DNA of 64,000 bases from Pyropia yezoensis (taxonomy: Eukaryota; Rhodophyta; Bangiophyceae; Bangiales; Bangiaceae). Positions 20,476-30,815 of the stretch are shown here, piece after piece. Position 1 is the first letter of the stretch. Each line of letters starts with the position of its first letter. The translations under genes and the position numbers were made by a program. The stretch spans positions 20,682,020 through 20,746,019 of the forward strand of contig CM020620.1 in NCBI GenBank assembly GCA_009829735.1. The letters run 5' to 3'. Under the pieces are notes generated by a model that was not told the DNA's origin, did no database searches, and worked only from the letters and a program-made list of their open reading frames with translations.

Positions 20476-21591
20476 CTAGGAGACGTCTGTGGCGGACGAC
20501 TGGCCGGCGCACCCCCCTCGCCCCAGTGGCGTCGCCGCGCCCTCCACTTGCCCGCCCGCAGTAGCGTCGGAGGCCGCAGGCGAAGCGACGGGCAGGTCCC
20601 CCCCCAAGCCCCGCCCCCTGCAGCAACCCCAAACCCCGCGTAGACACCCACTGACGGGCCAGACTGGCAGGTAGTGGTGCTTAAAGTGCTCCCAACTCAT
20701 GGGGAGCTCGTTGCTTTTAAAGGCCGCCACCCCCGCGGACGCGGCCACCACCTCGGCCACCACCGCCACCGACAGCACCGCCCAGTCGCGGGTGCGGACG
20801 GTTGCAAACGCAAACGCCACGTTGCGCGGGTCCTCCAGGTCCACGTCCAAGCTCCACCCGTAGAGTGTCGACACGAGCGCCCCCGCCATGAGGCACCGGT
20901 ACACCGCAGCGCCCGCGGCGGTGCGGCTCACGTCCCCCGCCGGTGCAGCGTCAGACAGCGGCGGGGACGGCGGCGACGTTGCGCCCCGGACGCCAGCCAG
21001 ACTGTCAGAGTCGCCCTCGTCGTGGTGGCCTTCCCCGTCGTCGCGGTCATCGTGATCAACGGCCATGAAGGGTGGCGTCGGTGGTGGCGGCGGGAACCAG
21101 CGCCACGGCAGCAGCGCCCGGCCCGAAATGGTGGCCACCACCAGAAGCACCGCCAGCACCCCCACCTTGGCGTACGCGTAGGGGGAGGCGCCAAAGCTGC
21201 CTATGGGCGTTGGCTGACTTGCCACCTGGCAAATGTGCGGGCCGTACGATTCCACCAGCCGGCCGGTGCCGACCAAGCTGCCGACGACAACGTACAGCAG
21301 CAGCAGCACGCTACCCACCAGGCGGGTCGCCCAGTCGCGTGGCCGCCGGTGCCAGTCAGAGCTAAACTGATTGCCCATGAACACGCCCGTGGCGCCCCCA
21401 AACAGCAGGTTAAGGGACAGGGTGTCATACTCACACTCCCACATTGCTGTGAAGGAGAAGGTTAGGGCAAGCGCCCACGTCAGCGGCGCCAGCAGTACCG
21501 ACCGGTAGGGGGCGCGCCCGCACGAAGCGAGGGTGGGGAGAAGCTGGAGGCCCAGGAAGACGACCGTCGCGGCCACACGAGTCACGGTCAT
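20476..21591 (-). CDS. Multi-pass membrane protein of unknown function
   Basis: 371 codons from ATG 21591, no intron needed. The N-terminus is signal-anchor-like (VAATVVFLGLQLLPTL). Further hydrophobic segments lie at about residues 33-50, 60-73, 92-110, 140-160, 230-248 and 265-288, so six or seven membrane spans are likely. Between spans is a soluble loop (about 165-220) rich in His and Asp. The C-terminal 70 residues are Gly/Ala-rich and probably cytosolic. Conserved-looking pieces include TAMWECEYDTLSLNLLFGG and SNELPMSWEHFKHHYLPVWP. I do not recognise a family. It is tandem with the POL5-like gene on the same strand, 265 bp away; no functional link is implied. Confidence 0.75.
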   Translation of the reverse strand: MTVTRVAATVVFLGLQLLPTLASCGRAPYRSVLLAPLTWALALTFSFTAMWECEYDTLSLNLLFGGATGVFMGNQFSSDWHRRPRDWATRLVGSVLLLLYVVVGSLVGTGRLVESYGPHICQVASQPTPIGSFGASPYAYAKVGVLAVLLVVATISGRALLPWRWFPPPPPTPPFMAVDHDDRDDGEGHHDEGDSDSLAGVRGATSPPSPPLSDAAPAGDVSRTAAGAAVYRCLMAGALVSTLYGWSLDVDLEDPRNVAFAFATVRTRDWAVLSVAVVAEVVAASAGVAAFKSNELPMSWEHFKHHYLPVWPVSGCLRGVWGCCRGRGLGGDLPVASPAASDATAGGQVEGAATPLGRGGCAGQSSATDVS

Positions 21592-21856
21592 GACGGGGTC
21601 TGGTGGTCGTCTGTTCGAAGAGGATGGGGGGGCGGACGTGGGGGGGGTTCAGGAAGTGGCCCAGTCTTTAGAGGAGGAGGGGGCAGCGGACGGGAGGGCG
21701 GACGGGGGAAGGAGGGAGGACGGGGGCAGGAGGGACGTTCGGGGAGAAGGGAATGGCCACGGGACCCATCGTGGCGAGCGGGTGGGATCCTCGGGTTTAG
21801 CTTTCGCCAAAAGTTTCGTGACACCTTACAAGGTTTTTTAAAGATCGCCGTGGTTC

Positions 21857-24800
21857 CTACGCTGCGGCGAGGAGCGGGACTGGGATGCCCCGCTGCCTAC
21901 AACAGGCCGCGGCTGCCTCCACATCCGCTGGCGTCCACGACGCCGTCCCCGGGCCGTTGGTGCCGTCCGTCCCCACCAGCGCCACCGACACAAGGCCCAC
22001 CACCTCCTTCCACCGAGCGGCCTTGCCGCCCAGCGGGTCCCGGCTGTCCCCCCCCCCGCCCTGACCGCCACCGCCGGCGGCAACGACCGCCATCACCGCG
22101 TCGCGGGCGGCGGCCCACACGTCGGCTCGCGTGGCGGTGGCGGGCGGCGCGGCGGCGAGCCCCCGGCTGAGCTCCCCCACCAGCCCCGCCCGCACATACG
22201 CGCTGGTGCCGCCGTCGGCCACCGCCGCGGCGGCGGCGGCGGCCAGGCGCGCCGCCACCCCCGCGGGGGCCCCCCTGAGCGCCACCTCCACCCCCCCGCC
22301 GGGCCAGCGGCGCCCACGGGAGCGGGTGTAGAGGGCGAGGGCGGCCAGCGCGGGCGCGGCCGCCACCTCCTCTTCGTACGGCGCCCCGCCGCCGGCCGGC
22401 GGCGCGTGCACGTACACGGCAGAGGGCGGCCCGGAGGGCGGCGGCCGCGGCGGTCCGCAAGGCCGCCGACAGGGCCGCCGCGGGCACCGCAGCCGCGGCG
22501 GCCACCACCGCGTCGGCCACCTGGGCACCCACGGGGGCACCGCCAAGGACGCACCCGACGACCGCCGGCGTGCGGGTGACGTGCTTGGCCAGCACCTCCC
22601 CCGACCGGACCGCCGCGTCGGGCGCCGCGGCCGCCGCCGACACGAGGCGTGGCGCCAGGGAGAGGAGGCCCGCCGCGGCGGACGTCACGGCCGCCGACGG
22701 CGGGCCGTCTGCCCCCGCGCCGCCACGGACGGTCGTCACCACCCGCCGACACGAGCGGGCGTAGACAGAGACGAGTTCCAGCGCCCGCTGACGGGTGGCC
22801 ACCGCCGCTCGGCGACGGCGAGCCGCCGCGGCGGGCGCGCCTCGCTTGGCGGTGAGGAGGGAGAGGTAGGCGGCGAGACTGGCGTCGTAGCGAGCAAGCG
22901 TGGCGGGGTCCTCCGAGTCGGAGTCGACGCCGCTGTCGCCCGACGATGCGCTCCCGTCATCACTGTCGCTGCCGCTGAGACTGCCCTCCATCGCATCCTC
23001 GGCGGAGGCTGTCGCACACGACGGTTGCTCAGCTGCGCCAGCCTCGTCGCCGCTGCCACTGTCCTCGTCACTGTCGCTGCCGTCCTCGTCTTCCTCTTCG
23101 CTGTCTGTGTTGGTCATGCTGCTGCCGTCAGTGCTTCCGCCTCCCCCCTCCTCTTCCCCATCCTCCTCCTCCTCAGCTGCATTGACAGCTTCCGCGTCAA
23201 ACGCAGCAAAGAGCACGTCGAGGGCGTCGCCGTCGACACCCCCAGCCGCCACCAGCTCCCGCCATACCGCGGCCACTGCGTCGCGCAGCGGTGCGGATGG
23301 GGTGGCAATCCCAGCATGCACCACGCGCTTAAGGTGGCCCGCTGGTGACAGCCCGCCGGTGGCGTCCCCATCGCGGTCCGAACCGGTGCCACTGCTCGAG
23401 TCGTCGTCATTGTCGCTGTCAACCATCATGGGAAGCCCCTCGGCCTCGCCGGCATAGACGGCACCAAGCGCCACGCGCAGAGCAGAGAGGAGGTCAGAGA
23501 GGTAGGGACCGAGGTCAGCATCGGCTGTGGTGTTTGCCTTGGGCATTCCGCTCGTGCCGGCGCCGGCGCCTGCATCGCCCTCGACGTCGCCGTCGTCGTC
23601 GACACCCTTGTAGCCGGCGGCACGGTCAGTGCCAAGCAATATCCGGGCGAGGCGAACCACAGAAAGCAGCGCTGCGAAGGCGGCGGTCACCGAGGGCGGC
23701 ACGGCCGGCGAATCGGCTGCGGGCGGAGCAGCCAGCAGCCTGGCGCACTTAGCCTCGGTCGCCGCCGCGGAAGCGGATGGGTTGCGGCCGCTGTCGTCGT
23801 CGTCATCACTGACTTCGCTGCCCCCGCTGTCCTCATCACTGTCCTCGTCAGCTTCCTCGTCATCGTCCATATCCTCGTCCGCGTCGCTGCCATCGGCCGA
23901 GCCTCCGGCGCCATTGTTCACCAGCCCCACGTCATCACCGGTGGCGGCCAGGCGAGCGAGTGCCTCCGCTGCCAGCACCCCCACCCCCCCCTCTCCACTT
24001 GCCGACAAGAGACCGAGAAGCATACGGCCTGCGAGGCCGGCAATGGCGGGCGGCACAGTGTTGGCCGCGCCCGATCGGCCGCGGGCAACGATAGACGCCA
24101 GCGCAGACACCACCGCCATCGCCCGTCCAGGAACGCCACCGCTGCCGCCGCCCCCGCCGTCGCCGCCTCCTCCGCCGTCGCTGTCGCTGTCATCCCCGTC
24201 CGCCCCCCCATGACCGCTGCCCCCGCCACGTCCGCTGCCACCAAACGCCGCGGCCGCCGCCAGCACGTCCAGAGCCGTCGCGTCCGCCGCGACGTTGCGC
24301 CACGACGACCGCAGCACCGCCTCGACGGCGGAAAACACCGCCGCAACGTCAGCTGTGGCAGCCAACGACCGCAGCGCCGCGACGCCCAATGCCCGCCCCA
24401 CAGCGGGGGTGGCGGTTGCCCACTCGAGTACCGCCGCCGCCGCAGGTGCGCCCGTGGCGGGTGGCAAAGGGGACAGCGCTGCCGCGATGGCAGGGCCCGC
24501 CGACCGCCCAGCAGCTGTGACCGCCTCTGACCGCGGCGCCTTGTCGTCGGCGGCGGGCCGCCGCGACAGGTGGGGGCGGCGGCCGCGGCCGCCCCCTCCG
24601 CGGCCGAGGCGGCGGCCACCGCCCCTGTCGCCGTCGCCGCTGCCACCAACGGCTGCAACCAGTGCCGTCGCAACGGCCGGGCTCAGCACCCCCCGCATGG
24701 CGACGGTGCGGCCCTTGGCCGACGGCACCGTCGCAGCGAGCACCACCCCACGGGAAGAAGCACCAGCCCTGCCGCGCACTTCCCCGCCGACCCCCCCGCG

Positions 24801-24868
24801 CCAACAAGGCCGCCCGTAACGCCCCGGGCCCAGAGCGCGGCGAGCGCCCCCCCCCCCCCCCGCCGCGA
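21857..24868 (-). CDS. POL5/MYBBP1A-like nucleolar protein, 5'-truncated
   Basis: The minus strand is open from about 24868 to 22430 in one frame and from about 22450 to the stop at 21857 in another. ARM-like Ala/Leu helices come first. Two acidic tracts follow (about 23910-23790 and 23175-22920) and then the family signature region (DPATLARYDASLAAYLSLLTAKR), where POL5/MYBBP1A proteins have an Asp/Met-rich helix and basic segment. The tail contains YVRAGLVGELSR. These are nucleolar proteins acting in rRNA transcription and ribosome assembly. The frame change near 22440 may be an intron (a GTACGTGC donor-like site is there) or an indel. The family is usually longer: roughly the N-terminal third is missing, and the coding-like sequence runs straight into minisatellite B. 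First in-frame ATG is at 24698. It may be a pseudogene, or its 5' exons may lie to the right of the inserted retroelement. Confidence 0.7.
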
Positions 24869-25035
24869 TCACTGGACGACACGAGGGGGGGCGTGAGAGG
24901 GGGTGGGTGTGAAATGTAAACTGTGAATTTGATCGTCCTCGATCACTGGACGACACGAGGGGGGGCGTCGGAAGGGGGGGGGTGTGAATTGTGAACTGTA
25001 AATTTGGGGTGGCACGATCACTGGACGACCCCAGG
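24866..25035 (-). repeat. Hairpin minisatellite, array B
   Basis: About two and a half units, each with CGATCACTGGACGACAC, a G-run, GTGTGAA and AACTGTGAATTTG. It is the reverse orientation of array A. Together with array C it once formed a single array, split by the copia insertion. Confidence 0.85.
25031..25035. other. Target-site duplication, left copy
   Basis: CCAGG immediately left of the TG that begins the LTR; the same five bases follow the other LTR at 31357-31361. Confidence 0.9.
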
Positions 25036-25576
25036 TGTGGATTCTTAGTGAAAGGGTCTATTGGAAAGTAGAAAGTGGGAGCCAACGGCCTTCGAACCGA
25101 CCGGGCAATCGAGCAGAGGGTGGCCGTCGTCCGCGCGCACCCAAGCACGAGTCTATGCAATGATCCCCACTTGTCTTCCCCCTCCTCCCTCCTCGCTACT
25201 CGATGCGAGGGAGCGCTTATATAGGCGCGGAGTGTCTCACCACAGGCGTGAGACGGCACTCCACACCCCATAGGCAAAGCATGCACACAAGGCAAAACAA
25301 ACACACAACGCAGCGCGAGGATGCAGCGTCAAATTGCCAGCGCGGCCGACATGTGTCAGCACGGCTGACGAAATGTGATGGAACCACGCGATTGGCTCCG
25401 TAACATTCCATCACCTTCCAGAATCATTCGCAATCACGGTTTCGACCATTATGGAACTCGCGTGGCGTTACTGTCAGCAGCGACCGCAACATCCAAGATC
25501 ATCCAGAACCATCTAGTGATGACTGGGCCGCGTCGGACAGCAATGTGACGCAGGTTCCATCAGCTATGGATTCACA
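25036..25576 (-). repeat. copia 3' LTR
   Basis: 541 bp; it is the 3' LTR in element orientation. The pol stop codon (TGA) overlaps its first bases. Carries the same TATA-like site as the other LTR. Confidence 0.97.
25216..25223 (-). promoter_or_regulatory. TATA box in LTR
   Basis: TATATAAG on the minus strand, in a GC-rich setting about 355 bp from the 5' edge of the LTR in element orientation. It is the only strong TATA match in the LTR and would set the U3/R boundary. Confidence 0.7.
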
Positions 25577-28500
25577 CTCCCACCTTTTCCTTATCCGAGC
25601 GCTGCACCTCCGCTACGCTCGGCTGCCGGATGATCCACTGCTCCACAGGGTTCTGGTCCATCGCAGTCCGCAAGACGTCGTCGAGACTCTGGCAGAATCC
25701 CGGCTTGGTCAGCCCGTCCGCAAGGTTGTTCGCCGACTTGACCAGGCCGACGTTGGTGATCTCGTTGCGGTTATAGGCCTCCCGGGCAGCAGCAATGTCG
25801 ATCATGAGCCGCTTCTCCGTCGTGTGGGATGCCCGCGTGATGACGTCGAACAGCTGCTTGGAGTCCGTAAGCATCGTCAGCGGCACGCGCTGCTTGTACA
25901 CGCGCTCCAGGTCGTGCTTGATGATGAAGGCCTCGTCGAACGCGTTGGCAAATGCGTAGACCTCGCCCGCCATGATGGAGCGCACGACGCGACGGGACTT
26001 CTTGCTCGAGTAGGCCAGCACGTGGCAGCGATCAGCAGCATCACACAGCAGAATGATGAAGCCCAGCTGGGACGAGTTGTCGTCGTTCGACGCAAAGGAC
26101 GCGTCAGCGTATACGCGCAGATGTAGAGTCGTCCGGTCCAGTGGCTTGTACGACAGCACCAGGTCCGCCGTCGACTTGGCGTACTTGATCGCCTTGTTCA
26201 GCTCCTGCACGTGTCCCTTGGCAAAGGTCTTGGACGACACTTGAGCCGCGCGGTTGATCGCAGTGCACAGGTCCGGGCGGCTATGCGACAGCCACGCAAA
26301 GGAAGCGCGGACGGAGACGAAGTCGTCGTAGGTGATGTCCGTCGGCATGATGCGCATCAGCTTGATGTACTCCGGCTGACTCAGCGTGAAGTGCCGCCGG
26401 GGCGTAGTGAGAGTGCGCACCTGGACGCCCAGAAACTCCGTGTTGTCCCACTCACGCGGCTTGGACTCGAAGCGGGCCAGCGTCGTTTCCGTCAGGCGCT
26501 GGAACTCCTCGTTCCCGCCCAGCAGCATGTCGTCCACGTACGAGCCGAGAAGACCGTCGACGTCACCACCTCCGTCCTTGACGTACAGGGCCGGGTCCCC
26601 CGTCAGCGGCGACATAGACAGGTCGCCCTCAACGTGGGAAGTCATCGTCGCGCTCCAGTAGTCTCCCGCGTCACAGAGGCCGTAGAGAGGCTTGAGGATG
26701 CGCAGCACTTCGTCGTCAGCGACACCCAGGATGGTACGGTCCTCCTCCCTCGGACTCAGGTACACAGGTCGAGACAGCTTGTCCTTGCTCTGAAGGTAGG
26801 ACTGGTTGACGTCGTGCGAGAAGACTCGAAAGCCGCGGACAGCACTGGTGGACACGATGATCTTCGTCGACCGCTGCCGCAGTGTAGACAGGTTGTGCAC
26901 GACGAACGGCTTGGCGTGATCGCGGTTGCCCTGCACGACGTAGCGACTCTTCCCCTTCTCCTCGGGCGTACCGACGTGCTTCAGCACGTGCACAAAACGG
27001 CCACCCAGGATGTTGGCGTGACGGGGCAGGGACTTGCGCTTGACTGCAACCCACACCTTCCGCTTCAGGAGTCCCTCTGCTTCAGCCCGGCGCGCGTCTT
27101 GGATTATCTTTGACGATATGCGCGCGTCGCCAGTCTTGAGCACCTCCGTCACGTACACCTCTGTAGCTCGCGGAAGGGCGGTCGGCGCATGCTCCGTCGC
27201 AGGTACCGATGCCGTCGGCACGACTTGTCCGTCTTCAGCAACCTCGACGACGTCCCGAACACGAGGCCCGCCTGACACAGGCGTCACATGATCAGCAGCC
27301 GTAGTGGAAGTCTCCTCGGCCTGCTCCGGCCGGTACTCCTTCACCTTGTCCACGGAGAAGAGCTTCACGGAGTTGCCAACGTTGAGCCACACTTGCTTGC
27401 CATTGGTTGACAGAACACGGTACGGCCCCAACCATCGATCAACCGGCTTCTCGCGGTAGACCAACACGGACATACCTGCTCGGATGATAGCATCAGCAGA
27501 GGCGGGGACGCGGCTGCGCGCGGCGCGCTCCAGCCGCGACTTGGCGACGTGCTTTGCCATCTCGTCCCGGGCGGCGTGCATCGCCATGACACGGTCGCGT
27601 TGCCCAGGAAGGTTTACCGGCGTCACGGGCATCCGCGGCAGGACCCCAAAGACCATCAGAGTCGGCACGAGCCCGCTCGATCCAGCCGTCTGGTTCATGC
27701 CCCACACAGAGAGTGCCAGAGCGTCCTCCACGGGCAAGTCCGAGTGAGCAGCCCTGACCCGCCAGTAGATCCGCCGCAGGAAGGCATGGTAGCGCTCGCC
27801 GACGCCAAGAGAGTTGTGCGACTCCACGCCGGACTCCAGTCGCTTGATGCCCGCAGACAGCTGCAGCGCCTTACATTCGTCCGACGCGAGCTGTGGTCCT
27901 TGGTCGGTGTGCATGAAGTCCGAATAGCCGATGTTCGGAGTCACCCAGCAACGCACGTACGCCCGCCAGACGTCCTCCGTCGACTCGCCGTTGGAAAGGA
28001 AGGTCGCGGCACTGAAGAGCGTGTCCTTGTCGACCACGTGCAGCAGCGGCTTCCCGTCGAGGTACATGATGTCCAGCAGCACCGTCCGGTTGAAGACTAT
28101 GTCGCCAGGTGGCAATGCTACGCGGAACCGACTTGGATCCTTCGCGAGCCGCTGGCACAGGTCACAATTACGGGACACGTCCTGCAGCTGCTTCAAGGTG
28201 CTTGGCTTGGCGTGCTCTCCGCCGGCCTTGTTGATGACGGCGTAAAGGCGGTCCGGCTGCGGATGGAAGAAGTGTCGGTGCAGCTTGCGCAGTTCCGGCA
28301 TGGTGTAGAGCACGTTCTGCTCCCAGACATAGTAAACGTGACCAAGCTTGCGCACCAGCGGCACCGTGACGGAGTAGGCTTCGCACACGAGTCGGTTGAG
28401 CACGGTGTTGGCGTACATACGGAACTTGTCGAGGATGTCCAGCCCGAACAGCAGAGGCACGTTCACGTCCACGACGTTCACCATCAGCTGCATGAAGAAG

Positions 28501-28700
28501 TCGTCGGCCAGAGGGCTGCGCATAGCCAGCGTGCCAATACTGGCGTGCCGGCTTCCGCCAAAGCGGTACACCTCGGGCACCTTGTCCCGCTTGAGTCGTC
28601 GTGGCAGTCCCGCCCAGTTCAGGTACGCGTAGGCTTGCGGCTTGCCGATGACGGTGCGTTGTGCGCCAGTGTCGACGCACGCCCCTTGGAAGTCTTCCAC
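25572..28700 (-). CDS. pol: copia pol: protease, integrase, RT, RNase H
   Basis: 1042 codons counted from a GTG at 28700; no ATG lies near the start and the frame is open further upstream across the gag stop. Residues 9-14 hold the aspartic protease VDTGAQ. The integrase zinc site is His141/His146 with Cys179 and Cys182, and its DDE catalytic triad is probably Asp210, Asp266 (HTDQGP) and Glu302 (GERYH). The reverse transcriptase has the first catalytic Asp in FSHDVNQ (Asp630) and YVDDM (721-725). RNase H starts VYADAS (Asp865) and contains AGEVYA. Gag is in the frame one base later, so a -1 frameshift near the end of gag is the simplest way to make Gag-Pol. The ORF ends inside the LTR by five bases. 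Confidence 0.95.
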   Translation of the reverse strand: MEDFQGACVDTGAQRTVIGKPQAYAYLNWAGLPRRLKRDKVPEVYRFGGSRHASIGTLAMRSPLADDFFMQLMVNVVDVNVPLLFGLDILDKFRMYANTVLNRLVCEAYSVTVPLVRKLGHVYYVWEQNVLYTMPELRKLHRHFFHPQPDRLYAVINKAGGEHAKPSTLKQLQDVSRNCDLCQRLAKDPSRFRVALPPGDIVFNRTVLLDIMYLDGKPLLHVVDKDTLFSAATFLSNGESTEDVWRAYVRCWVTPNIGYSDFMHTDQGPQLASDECKALQLSAGIKRLESGVESHNSLGVGERYHAFLRRIYWRVRAAHSDLPVEDALALSVWGMNQTAGSSGLVPTLMVFGVLPRMPVTPVNLPGQRDRVMAMHAARDEMAKHVAKSRLERAARSRVPASADAIIRAGMSVLVYREKPVDRWLGPYRVLSTNGKQVWLNVGNSVKLFSVDKVKEYRPEQAEETSTTAADHVTPVSGGPRVRDVVEVAEDGQVVPTASVPATEHAPTALPRATEVYVTEVLKTGDARISSKIIQDARRAEAEGLLKRKVWVAVKRKSLPRHANILGGRFVHVLKHVGTPEEKGKSRYVVQGNRDHAKPFVVHNLSTLRQRSTKIIVSTSAVRGFRVFSHDVNQSYLQSKDKLSRPVYLSPREEDRTILGVADDEVLRILKPLYGLCDAGDYWSATMTSHVEGDLSMSPLTGDPALYVKDGGGDVDGLLGSYVDDMLLGGNEEFQRLTETTLARFESKPREWDNTEFLGVQVRTLTTPRRHFTLSQPEYIKLMRIMPTDITYDDFVSVRASFAWLSHSRPDLCTAINRAAQVSSKTFAKGHVQELNKAIKYAKSTADLVLSYKPLDRTTLHLRVYADASFASNDDNSSQLGFIILLCDAADRCHVLAYSSKKSRRVVRSIMAGEVYAFANAFDEAFIIKHDLERVYKQRVPLTMLTDSKQLFDVITRASHTTEKRLMIDIAAAREAYNRNEITNVGLVKSANNLADGLTKPGFCQSLDDVLRTAMDQNPVEQWIIRQPSVAEVQRSDKEKVGV
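25577..25596 (-). other. Polypurine tract
   Basis: The minus strand reads AAGGAAAAGGTGGGAG directly before the 3' LTR, the expected primer site for plus-strand DNA synthesis. It also encodes the last residues of pol. Confidence 0.8.
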
Positions 28701-28795
28701 CGTCTCCAGCAGAGTCAGGAAGCCGGGGTCCTCTTCGATACGCGGGGGTCGACCCCGCCGTCTGTGTGCGAGGGCAAGTCGACGACTCCTGCCCT

Positions 28796-30331
28796 CTACG
28801 CAAAATCCGACTCGTCGCTCTGCACCCCGTCATCGTCCTTGGCGGCCGGCTCCGAGTCCTGCACGAGAGTCTCAAAGATGTCGACGTCGTTCTGCGCCGC
28901 GCCACCCGCTTCGTCGCTCTCGTCAGCCTTGTCGCCGTCGTCGTCTTCACCCGTGACTCCAGCCGCATCCAGCTGCGAGCATAGCTGGTACAAGACGGCG
29001 CTGGCCGCGGGCTGCGTAGCGCGCTTCTTGGCGTAGTACTCCAGCTTACGCTTAGCGGCCTTGACGGCGTTGACGGGATGAGGGCAGTTGCCAAGGGAGT
29101 GCGAGCGATCGTCGCAGTTGAAGCATCCCATCAGGGACAATGGGTCGAAGCGCGGCTCGCTACCGCTGCCCTTGACTGCACCGTGTCGCTTGCCGAAGTC
29201 CTTGTTCCGGCGCACGTAGTGACCTTGGCCAGCGAACAGGATCCCGGGCACCTTGTCCTCCACAGGCGTAGGTCCGCGCGCGACCTCATCGCGCATGACC
29301 GCCATGCGAGCCTCGTTGTGCAGGTGAAGCGCGGCTTCCAGCTCACCGTACAGCTGCTGGAACGTCAAGCGGTGCGTCGCGATGCGGCTCAGGGGCTCAG
29401 TCGCCCACGCGTTGCCGACAACCGCGTTGCGCAGGAACTCCACCTTGTAGGACTCGCCATGATGAGACCGGGGAACTTGGGGCGCCAGCTTACTGATAGT
29501 CTTGTACGTCTTTTCCAGCGCCGCCGTGACGTCGGTCCCGTCCTTGACGAAGGAGCTCAGTCGCAAGCCGCTCAGGTAGTTCTTGACTCGGTCTTGACGG
29601 ACGATGGAGTTGTACTCGGCACTGACCATGTCGACGGCCTGCGCAAACGTAGCCGCGGTCCCGTGCACACGGTCCAGGAAGAAGCGCTTGGCATCGCCGC
29701 GCAGCAGGTTGTGCAAGTACTGCAGCTTCTGGGACGCAGTCAGCTCGTAGTCACGCGCGACCTGCTGGTACTCGGCGACATACTCGTTCCAGCTCTCGCC
29801 GAGGTTACCACTGAACTTGGCAGCTTGGTCGCGGAAGCGCATGGCGACGTTGTGGGCTGCACGATCAGCGCTGGCCCCCGACGCCGCAGCGCTGGTAGCA
29901 GTAGACAGCGCGCTCTCGTGCTGCACGCCCGCCACACGGGAACGACGACCAGCCGCTTCCACCTCCGAGGCCATCTCCGTGGCGACAGACCGCTCTTCGG
30001 CTTCCGGGTACAGCGCCGTCGCCAGCGTCATCTTGATGCGGTGTGAGGGATGCTGCTCCAGGTTGGCACCACGCGCGTTCAGCCAGTTGCGCAGGTCCCG
30101 ATGAAGGTACGGCAACGCCACCAAGCTCGGGCTGAAGAGGACGGCAGGCGGGAGTAGCTCAGAGACAGCAGCCTTGACCTGCTCGCCCGACATCGGCGTA
30201 GCCGCCATCTCGGCCTCCAGCATGCGGACAGAGGCCACCACGCCCTTCTGCTCCTCGTTCAGCAGGCTGTCGTCCGCGGCCGCCATGAAGGTAGGCAGCG
30301 CCCCATGAGTAGTCGCAGAGACGTCCGCCAT
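28796..30331 (-). CDS. gag: copia gag with zinc knuckle
   Basis: 511 codons from ATG 30331, the first ATG after the 5' LTR and about 480 bp of leader. The middle (residues 165-340) is the helical capsid-like region (AKFSGNLGESWNEYVAEYQQ, then several Leu-rich helices). A CCHC nucleic-acid-binding knuckle is at Cys403, Cys406, His411, Cys416. The tail is acidic and ends with TAG at 28796. It forms the cytoplasmic particle that packages the element's RNA. Confidence 0.93.
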   Translation of the reverse strand: MADVSATTHGALPTFMAAADDSLLNEEQKGVVASVRMLEAEMAATPMSGEQVKAAVSELLPPAVLFSPSLVALPYLHRDLRNWLNARGANLEQHPSHRIKMTLATALYPEAEERSVATEMASEVEAAGRRSRVAGVQHESALSTATSAAASGASADRAAHNVAMRFRDQAAKFSGNLGESWNEYVAEYQQVARDYELTASQKLQYLHNLLRGDAKRFFLDRVHGTAATFAQAVDMVSAEYNSIVRQDRVKNYLSGLRLSSFVKDGTDVTAALEKTYKTISKLAPQVPRSHHGESYKVEFLRNAVVGNAWATEPLSRIATHRLTFQQLYGELEAALHLHNEARMAVMRDEVARGPTPVEDKVPGILFAGQGHYVRRNKDFGKRHGAVKGSGSEPRFDPLSLMGCFNCDDRSHSLGNCPHPVNAVKAAKRKLEYYAKKRATQPAASAVLYQLCSQLDAAGVTGEDDDGDKADESDEAGGAAQNDVDIFETLVQDSEPAAKDDDGVQSDESDFA

Positions 30332-30815
30332 TGTTGCGCGTCAACGAGCACTCGCAGCACAGCAGGAACTGCAGACCACGCGGGCAGCAGACACACACGA
30401 CGTCGCAGTCACCCGAGCGTCCACAACAGCACAGCACGCAGGCAGACACACCCCGTCCGAGTTGCGGGCGTCCTTCCCCAAGCCTGTCGGCGCACCGGTG
30501 TTACCCGGAGGGGGTCGGCCGTAGACCTTATGGAACGTCAACACGCACGCGTGCCAAGGATTCTAGGCAGGCTCCGACCCGAAGGCCGGCGCCCCAGGCA
30601 CCAGGCGCGCGCACGCTCAGTCCCCCCGTTGGTTCAAGTGCCCTTGCCCTTGTACTGCGCCGTGCATACGCGCGGCGCGACCTTGACAGCCGTGCACACC
30701 TTGCGCACACGTATTCCGCCCGTACACAGCTACGCGGCGTCCTCGTCTTGTTCCCGTGCACCGTCCCCGTCCGGCGCACGTCTTGTTGAGGGTCACCTTG
30801 ATCGTTATTCGCGAA
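30332..30815 (-). other. copia leader and primer-binding region
   Basis: 484 bp between the gag ATG and the 5' LTR. The bases next to the LTR (minus strand TTCGCGAATAACGATCAAGG) should contain the primer-binding site, but they do not match the usual initiator-Met tRNA 3' end; an internal tRNA fragment or another tRNA may be the primer. Confidence 0.6.

Noticed and set aside
25081-25110. TTCGAACC as a tRNA T-loop/B-box in the copia LTR
   Set aside because: No acceptor, D or anticodon stem can be built around it; the match is chance.
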